From the NCBI GenBank assembly GCA_949316235.1, contig OX438749.1:9628914-9692913 (forward strand): 64,000 nucleotides of DNA, given 5' to 3'. Made by a program: the position numbers and the translations under genes. The notes beneath the pieces are model-generated. The model worked only from the letters and a program-made list of their open reading frames with translations. It did not search any database and was not told the DNA's origin. Positions 13,185 through 24,362 of the stretch are shown here, piece after piece. Source of the stretch: Oegoconia quadripuncta. Taxonomy: Eukaryota > Arthropoda > Insecta > Lepidoptera > Autostichidae. Positions within the stretch are counted from its first letter, which is position 1; each line of letters opens with the position of its first letter.

Positions 13185-13370
13185 AACTTCTAAGGCATGG
13201 AACTTCCTTCTGGCGTCAGTCTTTGCTTGAATCCTATAACCTTGGTATCTTCAAGAGTAGAGTGATTAGGCATCTACTGAGATCGCGTGCTTAATCTTCG
13301 ACCACATTGTCACTTTCCAGCAGGTGAGATTGTTTTCAAACGTGTATCCACTTAATCATAAAACTCATAT
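13185..13370 (+). pseudogene. LINE 3' end fragment
   Basis: GGCATGGAACTTCCTTCTGG, ACCTTGGTATCTTCAAGAGT and CCAGCAGGTGAGATTGTTTT...AATCATAAAAC match the tail of the LINE at 1-365. Confidence 0.5.
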
Positions 13371-14500
13371 GGCAATTACTTGCCAAGACTGTTGCAGATC
13401 AGGCTGTTGGGGAAAGGGAGTTCTGGAGTGAAGGCGTCTCGCGTGCGACGATCTGGGCAAGGTGACTATCAGTAACTAGAAATGGCCGATAAAGGGCCGA
13501 AAGTTGGCTTCAGATGCACGTCCTACCTGTGAGCGGTGGTTAATTAGGATAGGTTGATGTAGGTTATTGATAAAAGTCTGTATTGCTAAATTAAATTCTA
13601 TTTCTTCCCCTTCAATTTAAGAGCTATGCTCTTGTTGGTGGAGTAATGATCACGTCTCTCTCCTTTCCGCCCTCGATTTAACCTCTTGGTACGATACGAC
13701 ATGTATCTAGGTACATATAATAAATCCTAAATCTTTTCTTTCTTTGTCTGAAACTATTGAACGGATTTTGATGGAGTTATCACAGAAGCCCGGATTAATG
13801 TTTATTTAAATACAAAAAAAAAATCGAAGTCCTTTAAAATTAACCATATACGATGGTATACGATGGGAACTGTGACCGTGATAGATGTTTTTGTAATGTT
13901 TGTGCTTAACACGCAAAGGTTACTAAGCGTATACAACCCAGTATTTTTATTACGCGAACAGAGTCGCGCACGGAAAGCTAGTAGGCAACCAATAAACGCG
14001 AATATTTAATAGTTATTTAATTTAAAACTAGACAATTGACCGAGATTTATATTGCTCGCTGTACGATTGAAACGAATAAACAGGCCGAATTTTCCAGTAG
14101 ATGTAACACATTGGGCAGGCGTGATTCATCCCGTGTCGGACTATGGACACGCCACTCTGTAATCTGTCCTGAGTCTCGGCAAACCGTGCACTGCATAAAT
14201 TAGCTGTAGTTAAAAGCTCCCTTTTAATGGAGAGGCCAAATGAATGGGCAGCCTCGGTCAACGGGGCGCTCTGTCGAATTTCCAGCTAGAATCGTACGAG
14301 ACTAATAGTGTGAGTCACCGGTGGCCGCAAGCGCAAAATTGCGTTTCGCTTAAATACGCCCCATTTAATCGAAGTTTGCATTATTATTGTTGATACGCGA
14401 GTAAATTAAATGGCAATTTTTCGTGACAAAATAGATTTGAAAATGGTCTGGCTAATATTACTTTTATATTTCACATCATCGATATATAAATGTCTACCTA

Positions 14501-14690
14501 TCCTAACTATAAAGGCGGAAGTTTGTATGTATGTATGTTTGTTACCTTTTTACGCCTAAACGACTGGACGGATTTGAATGAAATTTGTTTGGTAGACATA
14601 TTAGAACCTGGGTTAATACATAGACATTTTTTTGCTGAATCGATTTTGATGAAATCTTCCACGCCGTCGAAGTCGCGGGCGGAAAGCTGG
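14501..14690 (+). mobile_element. Helitron-like short element, second subfamily
   Basis: Starts TCCTAACTATAAAGGCGGAA and ends CGAAGTCGCGGGCGGAAAGC plus TGG followed by TT. The middle reads GACGGATTTGAATGAAATTT, as in related remnants at 32085 and 58440. Overlapping short frames on both strands are artefacts. Confidence 0.5.
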
Positions 14691-15034
14691 TTAAACATAA
14701 GCCTCTCCCATGGTGCAATTTACTTATACACACTGATTATAGTTAATTTAATTTCAACTTCAAGTATTTTATTTCAACCTTAGATACATGATATCATTTG
14801 TTGAATGTCCATTTAATTTATCGGAAATAAACAATATGTCTTGATATTTATTTGGTCAGTCAGTAGGTCCAACCTAAATCAAACCCATGCGGGTGGTATC
14901 ATAATCAAAAACATTTACGAATTGGTTTCCATGGTTACAAAGGTCTTAATTTAAAATGTGAATAATAGATCTAAAGTAAAAAAGCAGGTATGTAGTTTTT
15001 GTTCATCTAATTAAGTACTTATAATATAATATAA

Positions 15035-15205
15035 CAGCATCGGTGGCTCAGCGGTTACGACGCGGTTTCCCAATTTGGGAGGTCCGGGTTCGATTCCCAG
15101 GCAGGCCATGTACCAATGAGTTTTTAAATTTAATTACTTGTGTGCATTTATCCGACTACCCCTGCAGTGGGATGTTTACGGGCTGATGATGCTGATGAAT
15201 ATAAT
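15035..15205 (+). mobile_element. tRNA-derived SINE, family 4
   Basis: GCATCGGTGGCTCAGCGGTT (A-box region) and GGTCCGGGTTCGATTCCCAG (B-box region), then AATTACTTGTGTGCATTTAT and CAGTGGGATGTTTACGGGCT, ending in GATGATGCTGATGAA. It resembles a tRNA gene at its head, but the attached body marks it as a SINE. Confidence 0.65.
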
Positions 15206-15404
15206 TTAACTTGAAAATTTAGAAAACCCCGAGGAACTAAACACATCCAGGAATACAAAGTTAGTAATATAGTATATTAACAGTATTCTATAAAACGGCG
15301 GAACCGATTTTCTTCAAACATGGCTAAAAACCTTTCTCCCAGTTTAATCTTAAGTATAAAAAATCGCACTCAAATCGGAATACGTATTATTTAGATACAT
15401 TCAC

Positions 15405-15650
15405 TATTCGTTTTCAATTACCGATGTTAAGCAATATCTGGCGCGGTCAGTCCTTGGATGGATGACTATTAGTGGCATTTTAATACGAGGGCTACCGTTT
15501 TTCGGTGGGCACTTTAAACAGTCGGTCTCGGTGTCGTAAAGATGACGCCTACAGGGGCGCCTAGAAATACAGACTGTCCGGTGTCCACAAATCCACCAAT
15601 ACCCTCTCTCAGTGAGAGAAGACCCCAACAGTGGGGACGTGGACAAGCGA
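15405..15650 (+). mobile_element. 5S-rRNA-derived SINE (SINE3 type)
   Basis: The head ACCGATGTTAAGCAATATCT and GGCGCGGTCAGTCCTTGGAT then GGATGAC matches the internal control region of insect 5S rRNA (ACCGAAATTAAGCAGCG...GGTTAGTACTTAGATGGGGGAC). The body continues GTGGCATTTTAATACGAG and ends near CTCTCTCAGTGAGAGAAGAC. Related copy at 62310. Confidence 0.6.
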
Positions 15651-15839
15651 CCAACTGAGAACCTCCTCCTTTTTATGGAAATTGGTTAATACACGTAATA
15701 GATAACGTCTAATGTCGGAGTATTCCGCCATGGGATTACGTGTAATTTGGTCGTATTGTATTAGCAAGGTTGGGGTGTTTGAGTGAATATTAGCATTGAT
15801 TGCATAGATTGATTGTCAGTCATCATCTGATTTAAGAGC

Positions 15840-16025
15840 CATGCTCTTGTCGGTGGAGATTTTTCCATATCTCTCTGCTCTCCGCCTTCCTCTTGACCTC
15901 CTGATACGACACGACGTTCAACTTCTCTTTTATTTGCTGCATGTAGCTTATTCTCGGTCTTCCTCTTTTTCTTTTCCCTTCTATTCTTCCTTCTATTATA
16001 GTTTTGATGAAATCATCGTGTCGTA
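15840..16025 (-). pseudogene. LINE ORF2 C-terminal fragment
   Basis: The minus strand reads RHDDFIKTIIEGRIEGKRKR, GRPRISYMQQIKEKL and SYQEVKRKAESREIW, the hallmark end of a common lepidopteran LINE protein (GKRxRGRPRxSYMxQI). The plus-strand frame here is a shadow. A shorter remnant (SYQEVKSRAERRE) is at 13615-13705 minus. Confidence 0.7.
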
Positions 16026-16164
16026 ATTGTCAGTAGTGACCCTTATTTAAGTAGGTCGTCTTGCGATTGCTAATGGCCAATTAGTTTAGAATAAACTTAA
16101 TTTGAGTACGAGTTACACACACATTCACATTAATAGCCTATAAGAGCCCACTACTGTATAATAA

Positions 16165-16408
16165 TAAAATAATATAATAAATAAATAAATATTTCGGACA
16201 CTTACACCAATCATCTAGTCCCAAACTAAGCAAAATTTGTACTATGGATACTAGATAACGGATAAACATACATAAATATTTATATAAACATCCATGACTG
16301 AATAAATGTTTATATTCATCATTCATACATTTACCCGTGGATTAGAACCCGCAACCGTTGGTTTCGCTCACAGGGTCACTATCCACTACACCAATCGGTC
16401 GTCAAATA
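16165..16408 (-). mobile_element. tRNA-derived SINE, family 2, near full length
   Basis: Reverse copy with ACACTTACACCAATCATCTA, CAAACTAAGCAAAATTTGTA, ATAACGGATAAACATACATA and the head CGCAACCGTTGGTTTCGCTC...CACTACACCAATCGGTCGTC. A simple TAAA-rich tract marks its 3' end. Confidence 0.7.
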
Positions 16409-16749
16409 ATTGATTTCTCAATTCTATCCTATAAGGGAGAGCCAGGGAACAATTTTCATCACTTTCATCGCTGGGCAAATGGGTTAGCCATTGCATATTC
16501 TTTGGGATCTCCGCACCAAAAACGCTGCTGTATATATATTCTTATGCTCACGATCCAATACCTTGCATTGCCTTGGGGGGATGACGGGAAGAACCCGGTT
16601 GCCCTATTCCTTTCAACCGGAAACCACAAGGCCATACCACAGTTGGGTGTAAGGCGCTTTAATTAAAACATTTGTACCTATTGTTGTATACATATGGGTA
16701 ATATTAAAGAGATCTTTAGATATTTCCGAATGAGGTAGGCATTGTCTAA

Positions 16750-16950
16750 TCATTATCATATCAGCCACAGGGCATCGACTGCTGAACATAGGCCTCCCCC
16801 GTAGGTTTACAGAGCGAGCGGCCTGCATCTAGCGATTTACCGCGACTTTCATTAGGTCGCCCGTCCACTTTGTGAGTGGACGTTCTAAGCTGCGCTTGTA
16901 GCTGTGTAGTCTCCATTCGAGAACTTTAATGCCCCTCCGGCCATCAGTAC
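16750..16950 (-). pseudogene. RTE-type LINE 3' end
   Basis: On the minus strand it covers the text for GIKVLEWRL, the PLTKWTGDL-like part and a tail ATGTTCAGCAGTCGATGCCC...GGCTGATATGATAATGAT. The same end recurs at 19595-19745, 44330-44420, 45617-45905, 51295-51500, 53000-53360 and 57050-57180. Confidence 0.55.
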
Positions 16951-17678
16951 TTTAAGTGATTTGCCCTGCCCACTGCCATTTAAGCTTTCTTTCATTTCTT
17001 GATTCCTGAGTTGATCACGCTTATAGTAAAACGCAAACCATCGCCCCGTCCATTTTTCGTTTGTATCTATGTAATTCTTTATTATCTCGTAGTACCCAAA
17101 TAGCTGGGTGGATTTTAATTATTGAGGTAACGGTAGATTCGTTGAGACAGGCCAAGTGTCATACGATAGGGTATTTCACAAAAAAGTAAACCAGAGCGGA
17201 CGCCAGAGTTAAAGTTTGTCATCATTTAAAAAAAAATTGTTCTAGGACCACAATATGGGTATGAGAAAGTGCTCATCATGAGGCTTCTGAAAATGTATAT
17301 TTGAATTAAAAGATACTAAGTACCTAGTAGTCGTGTGGAGAGCTTTTAAATCATATAGCAGTTTCCATTTTTTTTAAGTATGCTCTATTAAAGTAAGTCA
17401 AAGTGTATGTAAAACTTAACAGTTATTGTTGGTGACAGATTATTGAATGTTTTTTAAGATGATATCGAAAGATACCTAGTTTAATAATTAAATTAAAGCT
17501 TTGTATCACCCGGTTGGCAATCAGCAAATATTAATGTACAGTTGACGCTATTATACAGGTTTAGACCCATTTTAGCATTGTTCCGTATTTTAAGTTTATT
17601 AATTTGTAATTGTTAGCACAAACGGAATATAGGTATATTTTTAAAACCCTGTAACTAAAATGCATTGTATCGAGCACA

Positions 17679-17932
17679 ATGGTGTCGATTAGGATGTACA
17701 CCAACTAAACTAAAGTAAACTAAACTAAATTAAACTAAACTAAACTAAACTAAACCAAACCAAACCGAACCGAACCAAACCAAACCAAACCAAACTAAAC
17801 TAAATTAAACTAAATTAAAACCAGTTTTAGAGTGGTGCCGTCGCATCGTTCTGTTCCAGAGAGACAGTACTAATTTAAAACTGGTTTTAGTTTAGTTTAG
17901 TTGGTGAACATCCGAATCGACACCAATATCCG
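17679..17932. mobile_element. MITE with internal (TAAAC)n tract
   Basis: Left end AATGGTGTCGATTAGGATGT, right end mirror ACATCCGAATCGACACCAAT. Between them a pentanucleotide (TAAAC/CAAAC)n tract occupies about 17708-17815, followed by GTGGTGCCGTCGCATCGTTC. The tract is an expansion of a motif already present in the subterminal sequence of the copy at 6768. Confidence 0.75.
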
Positions 17933-19164
17933 TGTTAGAAAACTGCAGCCACCGATCTGCCAACAACTACTGTTCCAACTACTCCCGCGCATTCGTTGTG
18001 TGTGCGCCCCAAATTAATTAAAAATCCAATTTCGATACAATTCAAAAACTGAGGTGTTAGTGTATTGCCAATTACCAGCATCCATCCATCCATCATCAGG
18101 GGTACCCCAAGAAGACGAGGACCTTCGATATGGTGAGTGATAATACAAGGCGATAGTCATCTGCGTTAAAATTCCCATACAAGCATCAATTAATACCCTG
18201 CATATGCTTCATTACATACTACATTGTAATTTTTTTCAAAAGACTGTACTTGTATGGAGGCTTTCATGTATAAACATTATTATTATTATTTTAAACAATT
18301 CAGGGCTCTTGTAATTATTTCAAAGTACCTACGTAACATTTCTGATAATTTAGTGAGAGTTAAAGTAGTTATTCTAGTGGAATTCAGGGTTGAGACAGTT
18401 CTTGTTAGTCTGTCAGTTAGTAGGTACGCAAGTTGCGTACGTAAAGGGAAAATTGCCTAGAGTATTAGAAAGCCCGAGGCCATGAGTTAAAATTAAATTT
18501 TACCCAGATGATATTTTTATAGCATATCGTAGGTTTTTAAATTTTTTATATGAGTCACAGGACCGATATCATGTAATTACGTCGATATTGTATCTCGGGA
18601 AGAGTCAGGTGGGTTCTTTTCTTTTTATGTACCGAAACCATACAACACTATAACCCTCTGTAAACTGGACGGGCTAGCGGCGTCGCTGCGGCGTTGCTGG
18701 TAGTGCTGGCGTTGTCGGTGACAGCCTCGCTGATGAAATTGTACGTGGGCGAAGATACGGCTGTGGTAGTCTTGGAAAAGGCTGAACCGATAACCATCAA
18801 ACATTGCTTTGAAAACGTTTCCAATGTTTTAATCTCATTTTGGCTGTTAGAATGCCACAAACAGACTTGAAACTTATAACACTCCAATTTGCGTCGGGTT
18901 TAAGAACAATTTAAGTAAATACTTACTCTGTTTACTCTGAATCCGTTTTTTGATAATTCTGACTCTCCTTTGGTGGAAGTATTCTCAGGTATTTTTTCTG
19001 TTATATTCCATTCATATTATGCATTCCATAGCATATTATGGCAGAGCATTATAGTATAAAAGGTACCTAACTACGCTGAGAAAAAGGTTCGTAGATATAG
19101 GCAAAGATATTAGGCAATTAAAGATGGTCCTTTAAAATATATTTCTTATACCATGATTAAATGA

Positions 19165-19535
19165 AGGCCATTTACACCAATTATCTAGTCCCAAACTAGG
19201 CAAAGGCTTGTACAAGAACTAGATAACGGAAAAAATGTAAATATATATTTATACATATAAACACCCATGACTCGGGAATAAATCAATCAATCATTATACA
19301 AAAACCGCCCGTAAACATCCCACTGCAAGGATATAGACCTTCCTTTGTATATGAGGGAGTATGGGCTATAGTCCACCACGCCGGCCCAATGCGGGTTGGG
19401 GACTTCACATGCCTTTGAATTTTTATTTTTCAGGCAAGCAGGTTTCCTCACAATGTTTTCCTTTATCGTTTAAGAGCAGTCGGATAAATGCACATAAGTA
19501 ATTAAATTAAATTTAAAAACTCATTAGTACTTCAA
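19165..19535 (-). mobile_element. Fragments of SINE families 2 and 4 joined
   Basis: 19165-19297 is the tail of family 2 (ACACCAATTATCTAGTCCCA, CTAGATAACGGAAAAAATGT). 19300-19535 is the reverse of the family seen at 15035 (CCCGTAAACATCCCACTGCA, CAGTCGGATAAATGCACATA, TAAATTTAAAAACTCATTAG), with an internal CACCACGCCGGCCCAATGCG segment. Confidence 0.55.
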
Positions 19536-20524
19536 TCAATTATATTTGATAAACAAAGTTTACACAGAATTGTATAACTAGGCGGTGCGGTCTTCATCAT
19601 ATCAGCCGAAGGACGTCCACTGCTGGACAAAGGCCTGCCCGAAAGATCGGTTCTGCGTGCCCGCATCCAGCGGCTTCTCGTGATCTTTACCAAATCGTTG
19701 ATCCACGCTGCATCTTCGCACCGATACGGTCTTATCTAGCGATCGAAGATCGAGGATATACCAGTCAAAATTTGGATAAAACAGGTAAGTTTTTACCCCT
19801 TTTTTTCGAACGGTTGCGACGTTTATTTACGCCAACACAAGCGATTCTTCAAGGAAAAGTCAAGAAAAATTAGATAAATGATTTAATAACTCATAATGTC
19901 AAAAATTATAATTCACCACACCTGACTAAACTAACAATTGATTTTTTTTTATAGAATGTATGATGACATAGGCGTTCACACATTACTTTTAAATCAATGT
20001 AATTATTTGTTAAAATATTGTTGACGTTGTTGAAAGTACGAGTAGTCGTTAGTTTTCAGACAAAGGCCCAGCTGGAATAAAAAAAAAATAATTAAGTGCC
20101 TACATTTTCAGACTTTCGTCTCATCGCACCACGGTCCGTGAACTGATAATGTGGTACTGATAGAGTAGATGGTACCCAATTCATCTCTTCCCGAGGATGT
20201 CGTAAAAGGCGACTAAGGGAGTCGTGAGCATAACAGCATAGACCAGTAGGGCTAGTACAACTTATATGAGGTAACATAGATAGCGACTCGACAAAGTTTC
20301 TCGTGTTTCAAATCTTGCCTTTTCGTAGTACAACTTGACAGATTGACAAAATTAGGGTCAGATGATTGCTCCGAAGTCACATGGCTATCTCAACGGCGAT
20401 ATATATGCGTAATTCTTTCATTCCATAAGCTCTATGTCGCGCCCGCGACTCTTTCTTACTCGAGTCGCGCGATTATGTGCTAGCCGTACAGTGATGGGCA
20501 GAAGCGTCTTAGTGCAGGGCCCGC

Positions 20525-20915
20525 TTCCATGACTCAATGTATACAACATAAGGCTTACAAAACGAAGGTCGCGGGTTCTAAATTATGGTAACTCGATATG
20601 TTTCTCCATTAGACGTTTATTTCCTTATCTTTACTTCTAAGGCTTATACGCTTAAGCTTACGTGGTACCAAATTTATCTATCGAACGCAAGCGAGCTAAA
20701 GCCAACATTTTTAACGATCGAATGCAAAATTTGATACTTAGTAAGGCTGCTAGTCAGCTACTACCATCCCTAAGTCTGCTGCTAAGCAATGTTGATAGCA
20801 TTGTTGTGTCCCTGTCATTGGAGAGAGCCAGTCTTATAAATAATTTGAAAGTTATGGGTGAGTGTGCTTCCACCGTCCGCGTCGTTCTCATTTTCATTTA
20901 ACGCCAGGTGTAATA
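20525..20915 (+). mobile_element. tRNA-derived SINE, family 1, strongly diverged
   Basis: Reads GACTCAATGTATACAACATA, GAAGGTCGCGGGTTCTAAAT, then after an unrelated-looking stretch CTAAGTCTGCTGCTAAGCAA and ATAGCATTGTTGTGTCCCTG. It is an old copy, with an insertion near 20590-20740. Confidence 0.5.
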
Positions 20916-21300
20916 CAGTCCAGGCACTAGTATGTGTCTATAAAAGAGCTCCTTAAAATATGAGTTAGCCAATCCAGAGTGGATAAATCCTCCCATGGAA
21001 AGCAATGTCTATCACGCCAGTAGATTTCTCTGTTCCACTATAGGCTACACATATTACGGCCCATACCAAGACTTACTATGGTAATAGTGGCGTATTTTAT
21101 CGTATCGTTTATTTGTGATTCCGGCACGTGAAAAGAATTGAACCAACCCGTTCCTTCACGTGGCGTAGGTGTCGTAAGAGACTACACCAACAAAATATTT
21201 CAAAAGGTGAACCGTGGAAGTTGATTGTTGTTTCAACATTAAACTTTGGATGTTTGGGACACACAAACACTTGTGTGTGTGAGTACCTCTGATTTCCTAA

Positions 21301-21524
21301 TCTAACTAATATTATAAATGCGAAAGTTTGGATGTTTGTTTGTTTATTACTCAATCACGACGTAACGGCTGGACGAATTTGGATGGAATTTGGAATGTAG
21401 GCAGAATACACTCTGATTAAGACATAGGATTTTTTATCCCGATATAATGAGTAGTTCCCCCGGGATAAACAAATTTCCGCGATAAAGTTATTCTACGCAG
21501 GCGAAGCCGCGGGCGGAAAGCTAG
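21301..21524 (+). mobile_element. Helitron-like short element (left arm copy)
   Basis: Begins TCTAACTAATATTATAAATG, contains the ATGTTTGTTTGTTTATTACT stretch, and ends GCGGGCGGAAAGCTAG followed by T. TC at the 5' end, CTAG at the 3' end with a GC-rich hairpin-forming stretch just before it, and no terminal inverted repeats fit a non-autonomous Helitron. No protein is encoded. A mirrored copy is at 22172-22393. Confidence 0.55.
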
Positions 21525-22171
21525 TTTAGGATAAATGTCATGACTTATGTACGTAAATTCTTTTCAAATATGTAAGCTTCTGCAAATGTAAAACCATAAA
21601 ATCTTACAATAAATATCTACATAGATTGAAGTAAAGTAAACTTTCCCTCTTATAGACAATGGCCACAAATATTTAGTATCAAAAGGACTGTATAAAAAGG
21701 TATAAAGAAAGCTCCGTTGCGTTAGTCTATAGTTCAAAATTTCTCTGAGGGATAAGATTAGAAAAGAGATTGTTTATCAGAGAACGAGAATTGTTGACTG
21801 AAATAACTCAGAGATTATGAGGCTGACATGCAGGCTTGTATCACTCGTCATTGGCGAAAACTAGTTCTGGAGCAGAGGACTTAGTATGGGATAAACAATT
21901 CAGAGAACCGAAAATTAGGTTCAGTGGCACGCGCTGGGAAAGGCTTAAGTTCAGTCCACTAACTTATCTTAGGATAAGCTTGATGATATTAATGAATGGA
22001 ACTCCGGAAACAGATACGTCATCCATATAAGGCAATACTGAAATCCTTTGTAATATATTTTTTATAAGCGATTTACCTAAAATATGCCGGTTCACAAGTA
22101 ATCGCATATGTATTTTAAGAAAGCTGAAGCTAGTGAATAAATTGATCATAAGATCAATTTATTATGACAAA

Positions 22172-22393
22172 CTAGCTTTCCGCCCGCAGCTTCACCTGCG
22201 TGGAATAACTTTATCGCGAAAACTTATTTATCCCGCGGTAACTACTCACTTTATCGGGACAAAAAGTATCCTTTGTCTTAATCCAGTGTATATTCTACCT
22301 ATATACCAAATTTCATTCGTTCAGCCGTTTCGCCGTGATTCAGCAACAAACAAACAAACATCCAAACTTTCGCATTTATAATAGATACTTAGA
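22172..22393 (-). mobile_element. Helitron-like short element (right arm copy)
   Basis: Reverse copy of the same element, reading CTAGCTTTCCGCCCGC at its plus-strand left end and TTATAATAGATACTTAGA at the other. The two copies probably arose together when the whole arm was duplicated in inverted orientation. Confidence 0.55.
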
Positions 22394-22891
22394 TTAGGAA
22401 ATCAGAGGTACTCACACACACAAGTGTTTGTGTGTTCCAAATATATGTTGAAACAACAATTTCCACGGTTCACCAGTCGAAATATTTTGTTGGTGTCCTT
22501 AGTCTCGTACGACACCTCCGCCACGTGAAGGGACGGGTTGGTTCAATTCTTTTCACGTGCAGGAATCTTACTCACCATAGTAAGTCTTGGTATCTGCCGT
22601 AATATATGTAGCCTATAGTGGAACAGCGAAATCTACTAAAGTTTAAAAAGTTTGTAATGGTACGGTTTCCTCAGGATACGAGTTCCAGATCAAAATGCAT
22701 ATAGAACTAATTGCTCGACTGTAAAGTTATTTCTTTGATTTATATCAGTGAAATTCAGCACAGTTTTTGGAGTTCCGTAATCAACAAGGAACCCTTATAG
22801 TATACTGTGTCTGTCTGCGGTTTTGGTCAGAAGCTCACACTACTTTGCCACTGCCATTGTCTTGAAAAGAAAAAGACACTTTGTGGTTTAA

Positions 22892-23342
22892 TTAACCATC
22901 TTGGAAAAGAAAATTTGTTAGACTCAAATGTGTCGAAAGTGAGTGAGTCAGTGAAACTTATAAAAATGTACTTTCCGTTGAAAATTATTCAACAAACAAC
23001 AAAAAGACACGACACACACAAATTTTGATTTCTATACTCACAAGTGTTTATACCATGCATTTGTTTAATTTCTTCTTTTGTATAATCACTAAACATGTTA
23101 ATATCAAATGTTGCGCCATTAGGCCCTGACTGTGCATTCAAATTGTTTATATCCTTTAAATTCTTCAAAAATGCCGCATAATGAACTTGTCTATCTTGTG
23201 GATCTTTGTAGTTTCTTGAGTAGTCTTTTACAAATTTGTCAAATAATTTAGCGCCATCTTTATCTACGTCATAGTATGGTTTATTATTTGCTTTCGTCGA
23301 TACTATAGCGGTTAATACAAATAGCAGAATTAGTGACTTCAT
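22892..23342 (-). CDS. Gene A: secreted I29 cathepsin-propeptide-like inhibitor
   Basis: Two-exon gene predicted to encode 102 residues. Exon 1 (23342-23042) starts at the ATG of MKSLILLF. It has a hydrophobic signal peptide of about 18 residues ending STKA, then an I29 domain: YYDV, FDKFVKDYSRNY, an ERFNIN-type helix (F-x2-N-x3-I-x3-N in FLKNLKDINNLN) and a GNFD-like motif read as DINMFSD. Exon 1 ends in phase 1 at donor GTGAGTA. A good acceptor (TTTTCTTTTCCAAG, with a CTAAC branch-like site) lies 142 bp on and gives a tail of only Tyr-Gly-stop (22899-22892). By family knowledge (Bombyx BCPI, CTLA-2), stand-alone I29 proteins inhibit cathepsin L-like cysteine proteases. There is no catalytic domain downstream. 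The first exon is secure; the second is a prediction. Nearest paralogue is gene B, on the same strand about 1.1 kb upstream. Confidence 0.85.
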
Positions 23343-23490
23343 AGTAAATGTACTTCAATGCAACTGACATCGGTTTATCGACAAGGTCTCTTATATACGT
23401 TTTAGGATTGATTTAAGATTTATTGTTTGTTACGCTGATATTAAATGCCATTTGTTCATTTTAAAGGTAGAGGAAGTAGGGGTTCAATGT
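23343..23490 (-). promoter_or_regulatory. Gene A promoter and 5'UTR, shared with genes B and D
   Basis: Read on the minus strand, a TATA element (TATATAAG, 23397-23390) is followed 32 bases later by an arthropod initiator TCAGT (23367-23363), then a 5'UTR containing TTGAAGTACATTTACTATG. Further upstream are two blocks also found before genes B and D: CCCCTACTTCCTCTACCTTT (about 23464-23483) and TATCAGCGTAAC followed by AAATCTTAAATCAATC. The first contains a GGAA core on the other strand, as in ETS/E74-type sites, and GTCGATAAAC contains a GATA core. Factor identities are guesses; the TATA, initiator and paralogue conservation are visible directly. Confidence 0.75.
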
Positions 23491-23726
23491 AATAGTTTGA
23501 ATTTAAATAGTTTTATAGATATTTAGAAATAGAATGTTGCGGCACAGATTACTAATAAGTTACTAAAGTAAGTTGCGTGTAAAACTTAACTGATTGATTT
23601 GGCACCTCTACCTACGTTTCATCCTCCATCAGATATATACACACACACTCACTCGTATTCCCTATCATTATATTATGCTGTCGTTTCTTTGTTATTATTT
23701 ATTGTGTTTCGATTTGTTAATTTAAT

Positions 23727-23741
23727 ACCCCCCCCCCCCCA
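23727..23741 (+). repeat. Poly-C run downstream of gene B
   Basis: About 14 consecutive C within AT-rich sequence (AATACCCCCC...ATTTTT). Simple repeat; its length is prone to sequencing error. Confidence 0.7.
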
Positions 23742-23830
23742 TTTTTAGTTTTTCAATTTGTAACGCTGTGAAGTTGGCTGCATAAATAAAATAAATAAAA
23801 ATGATCGAAAATCGAAAAATCATTGGATTA

Positions 23831-23886
23831 TTATTTAGGTTGACGTAGGATATTCAGGTTGTGCGTTTTGTAATTTTTCCGGGTTA
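23831..23886 (-). CDS. Candidate last exon of gene B
   Basis: A splice acceptor (TTGTTTCTTAATAG) opens a frame that matches the phase-1 end of gene B exon 1 and runs 17 further codons to TAA at 23833-23831, encoding TRKNYKTHNLNILRQPK after a split Ile codon. Use of this exon would make a 120-residue precursor and an intron of about 527 bp that contains the GC-rich LINE fragment. It is supported only by acceptor quality and frame; a competing acceptor lies at 24363. Confidence 0.35.
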
Positions 23887-23935
23887 CTATTAAGAAACAA
23901 TATTACACAATAGTACACCACAGTCGACTCAACGC

Positions 23936-24362
23936 TGGATAGGTAAAGTAAGGGGTGCCCGGCGTGGCAGTCCGAGCGTCGAGACCTGGTCGACCGGATC
24001 GGACGAGATCTGTCCCCGCCAGCATTAGTCGCGGCTATGCTGGCGAGCGAGGAGGGTTGGAGGGCAGCGGCCTCCTTCTGCGAGGCAGTCATGCTCCAGA
24101 AGGAGGCCGCAGAGCGCGATCGGGAGAGGGCCGATCCCGCTCGCAGGAGGCGACGTCGGGGGGGCGGCAACGCTCGCTAGCCCCCCTGCACGTCGCCCGG
24201 GGTCGCGGGCGGCTAGATCTCGGGGCGATGTAGCCGCCGGACGCGACCCGGGAGAGGATGACATCCCCCAGAGCGACCGGGGGGGTGTCGTCACATCGGG
24301 CCCTGTCGCGCCTCATACCGCTCGCTGATTCGTCATTTTTGAGGACGTTGCATGCAGCACTT
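23936..24362 (+). mobile_element. GC-rich R1-type LINE 3' fragment between genes A and B
   Basis: A sharply GC-rich island in AT-rich surroundings. In one forward frame (about 24010-24179) it reads LSPPALVAAMLASEEGWR, then AAASFCEAVMLQKEAAERDR, then an Arg-rich end and TAG. This resembles the C-terminus of ORF2 in R1-clade arthropod LINEs, which typically ends in a SFCEAVM-like stretch followed by a basic tail. The remainder (24180-24362) would be 3'UTR. No obvious poly-A tail or target duplication was found, so the limits are approximate. It lies on the opposite strand to the flanking inhibitor genes and probably inside gene B's intron. Other open frames across it are shadows of the high GC content. 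Confidence 0.6.

Larger units (their letters stand above)
21018..22638. repeat. Large inverted repeat with arms of about 0.5 kb
   Basis: The left arm (21018-21524) and right arm (22172-22638) are reverse complements of each other at high similarity, separated by about 650 bp. Each arm holds, in mirror order, a GTTCCACTATAGGCTACA block, a TACCAAGACTTACTATGG block, a segment with CACGTGAAAAGAATTGAACC, a segment ending CTGATTTCCTAATCTA, and a Helitron-like element ending in CTAG. One arm carries an extra stretch of about 22 bp. The spacer has no recognised gene. A perfect 12-bp-arm stem-loop (22136-22163) sits beside the right arm. Confidence 0.8.

Noticed and set aside
15038..15110. Possible tRNA gene
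   Set aside because: It has A- and B-box-like sequence, but the attached body recurs in reverse at 19300-19535, so it is a SINE head.
23835..24316. Arg- and Pro-rich minus-strand frames of 75-111 codons
   Set aside because: They are shadow frames of the GC-rich LINE fragment, whose plus-strand frame carries the recognisable ORF2 end.
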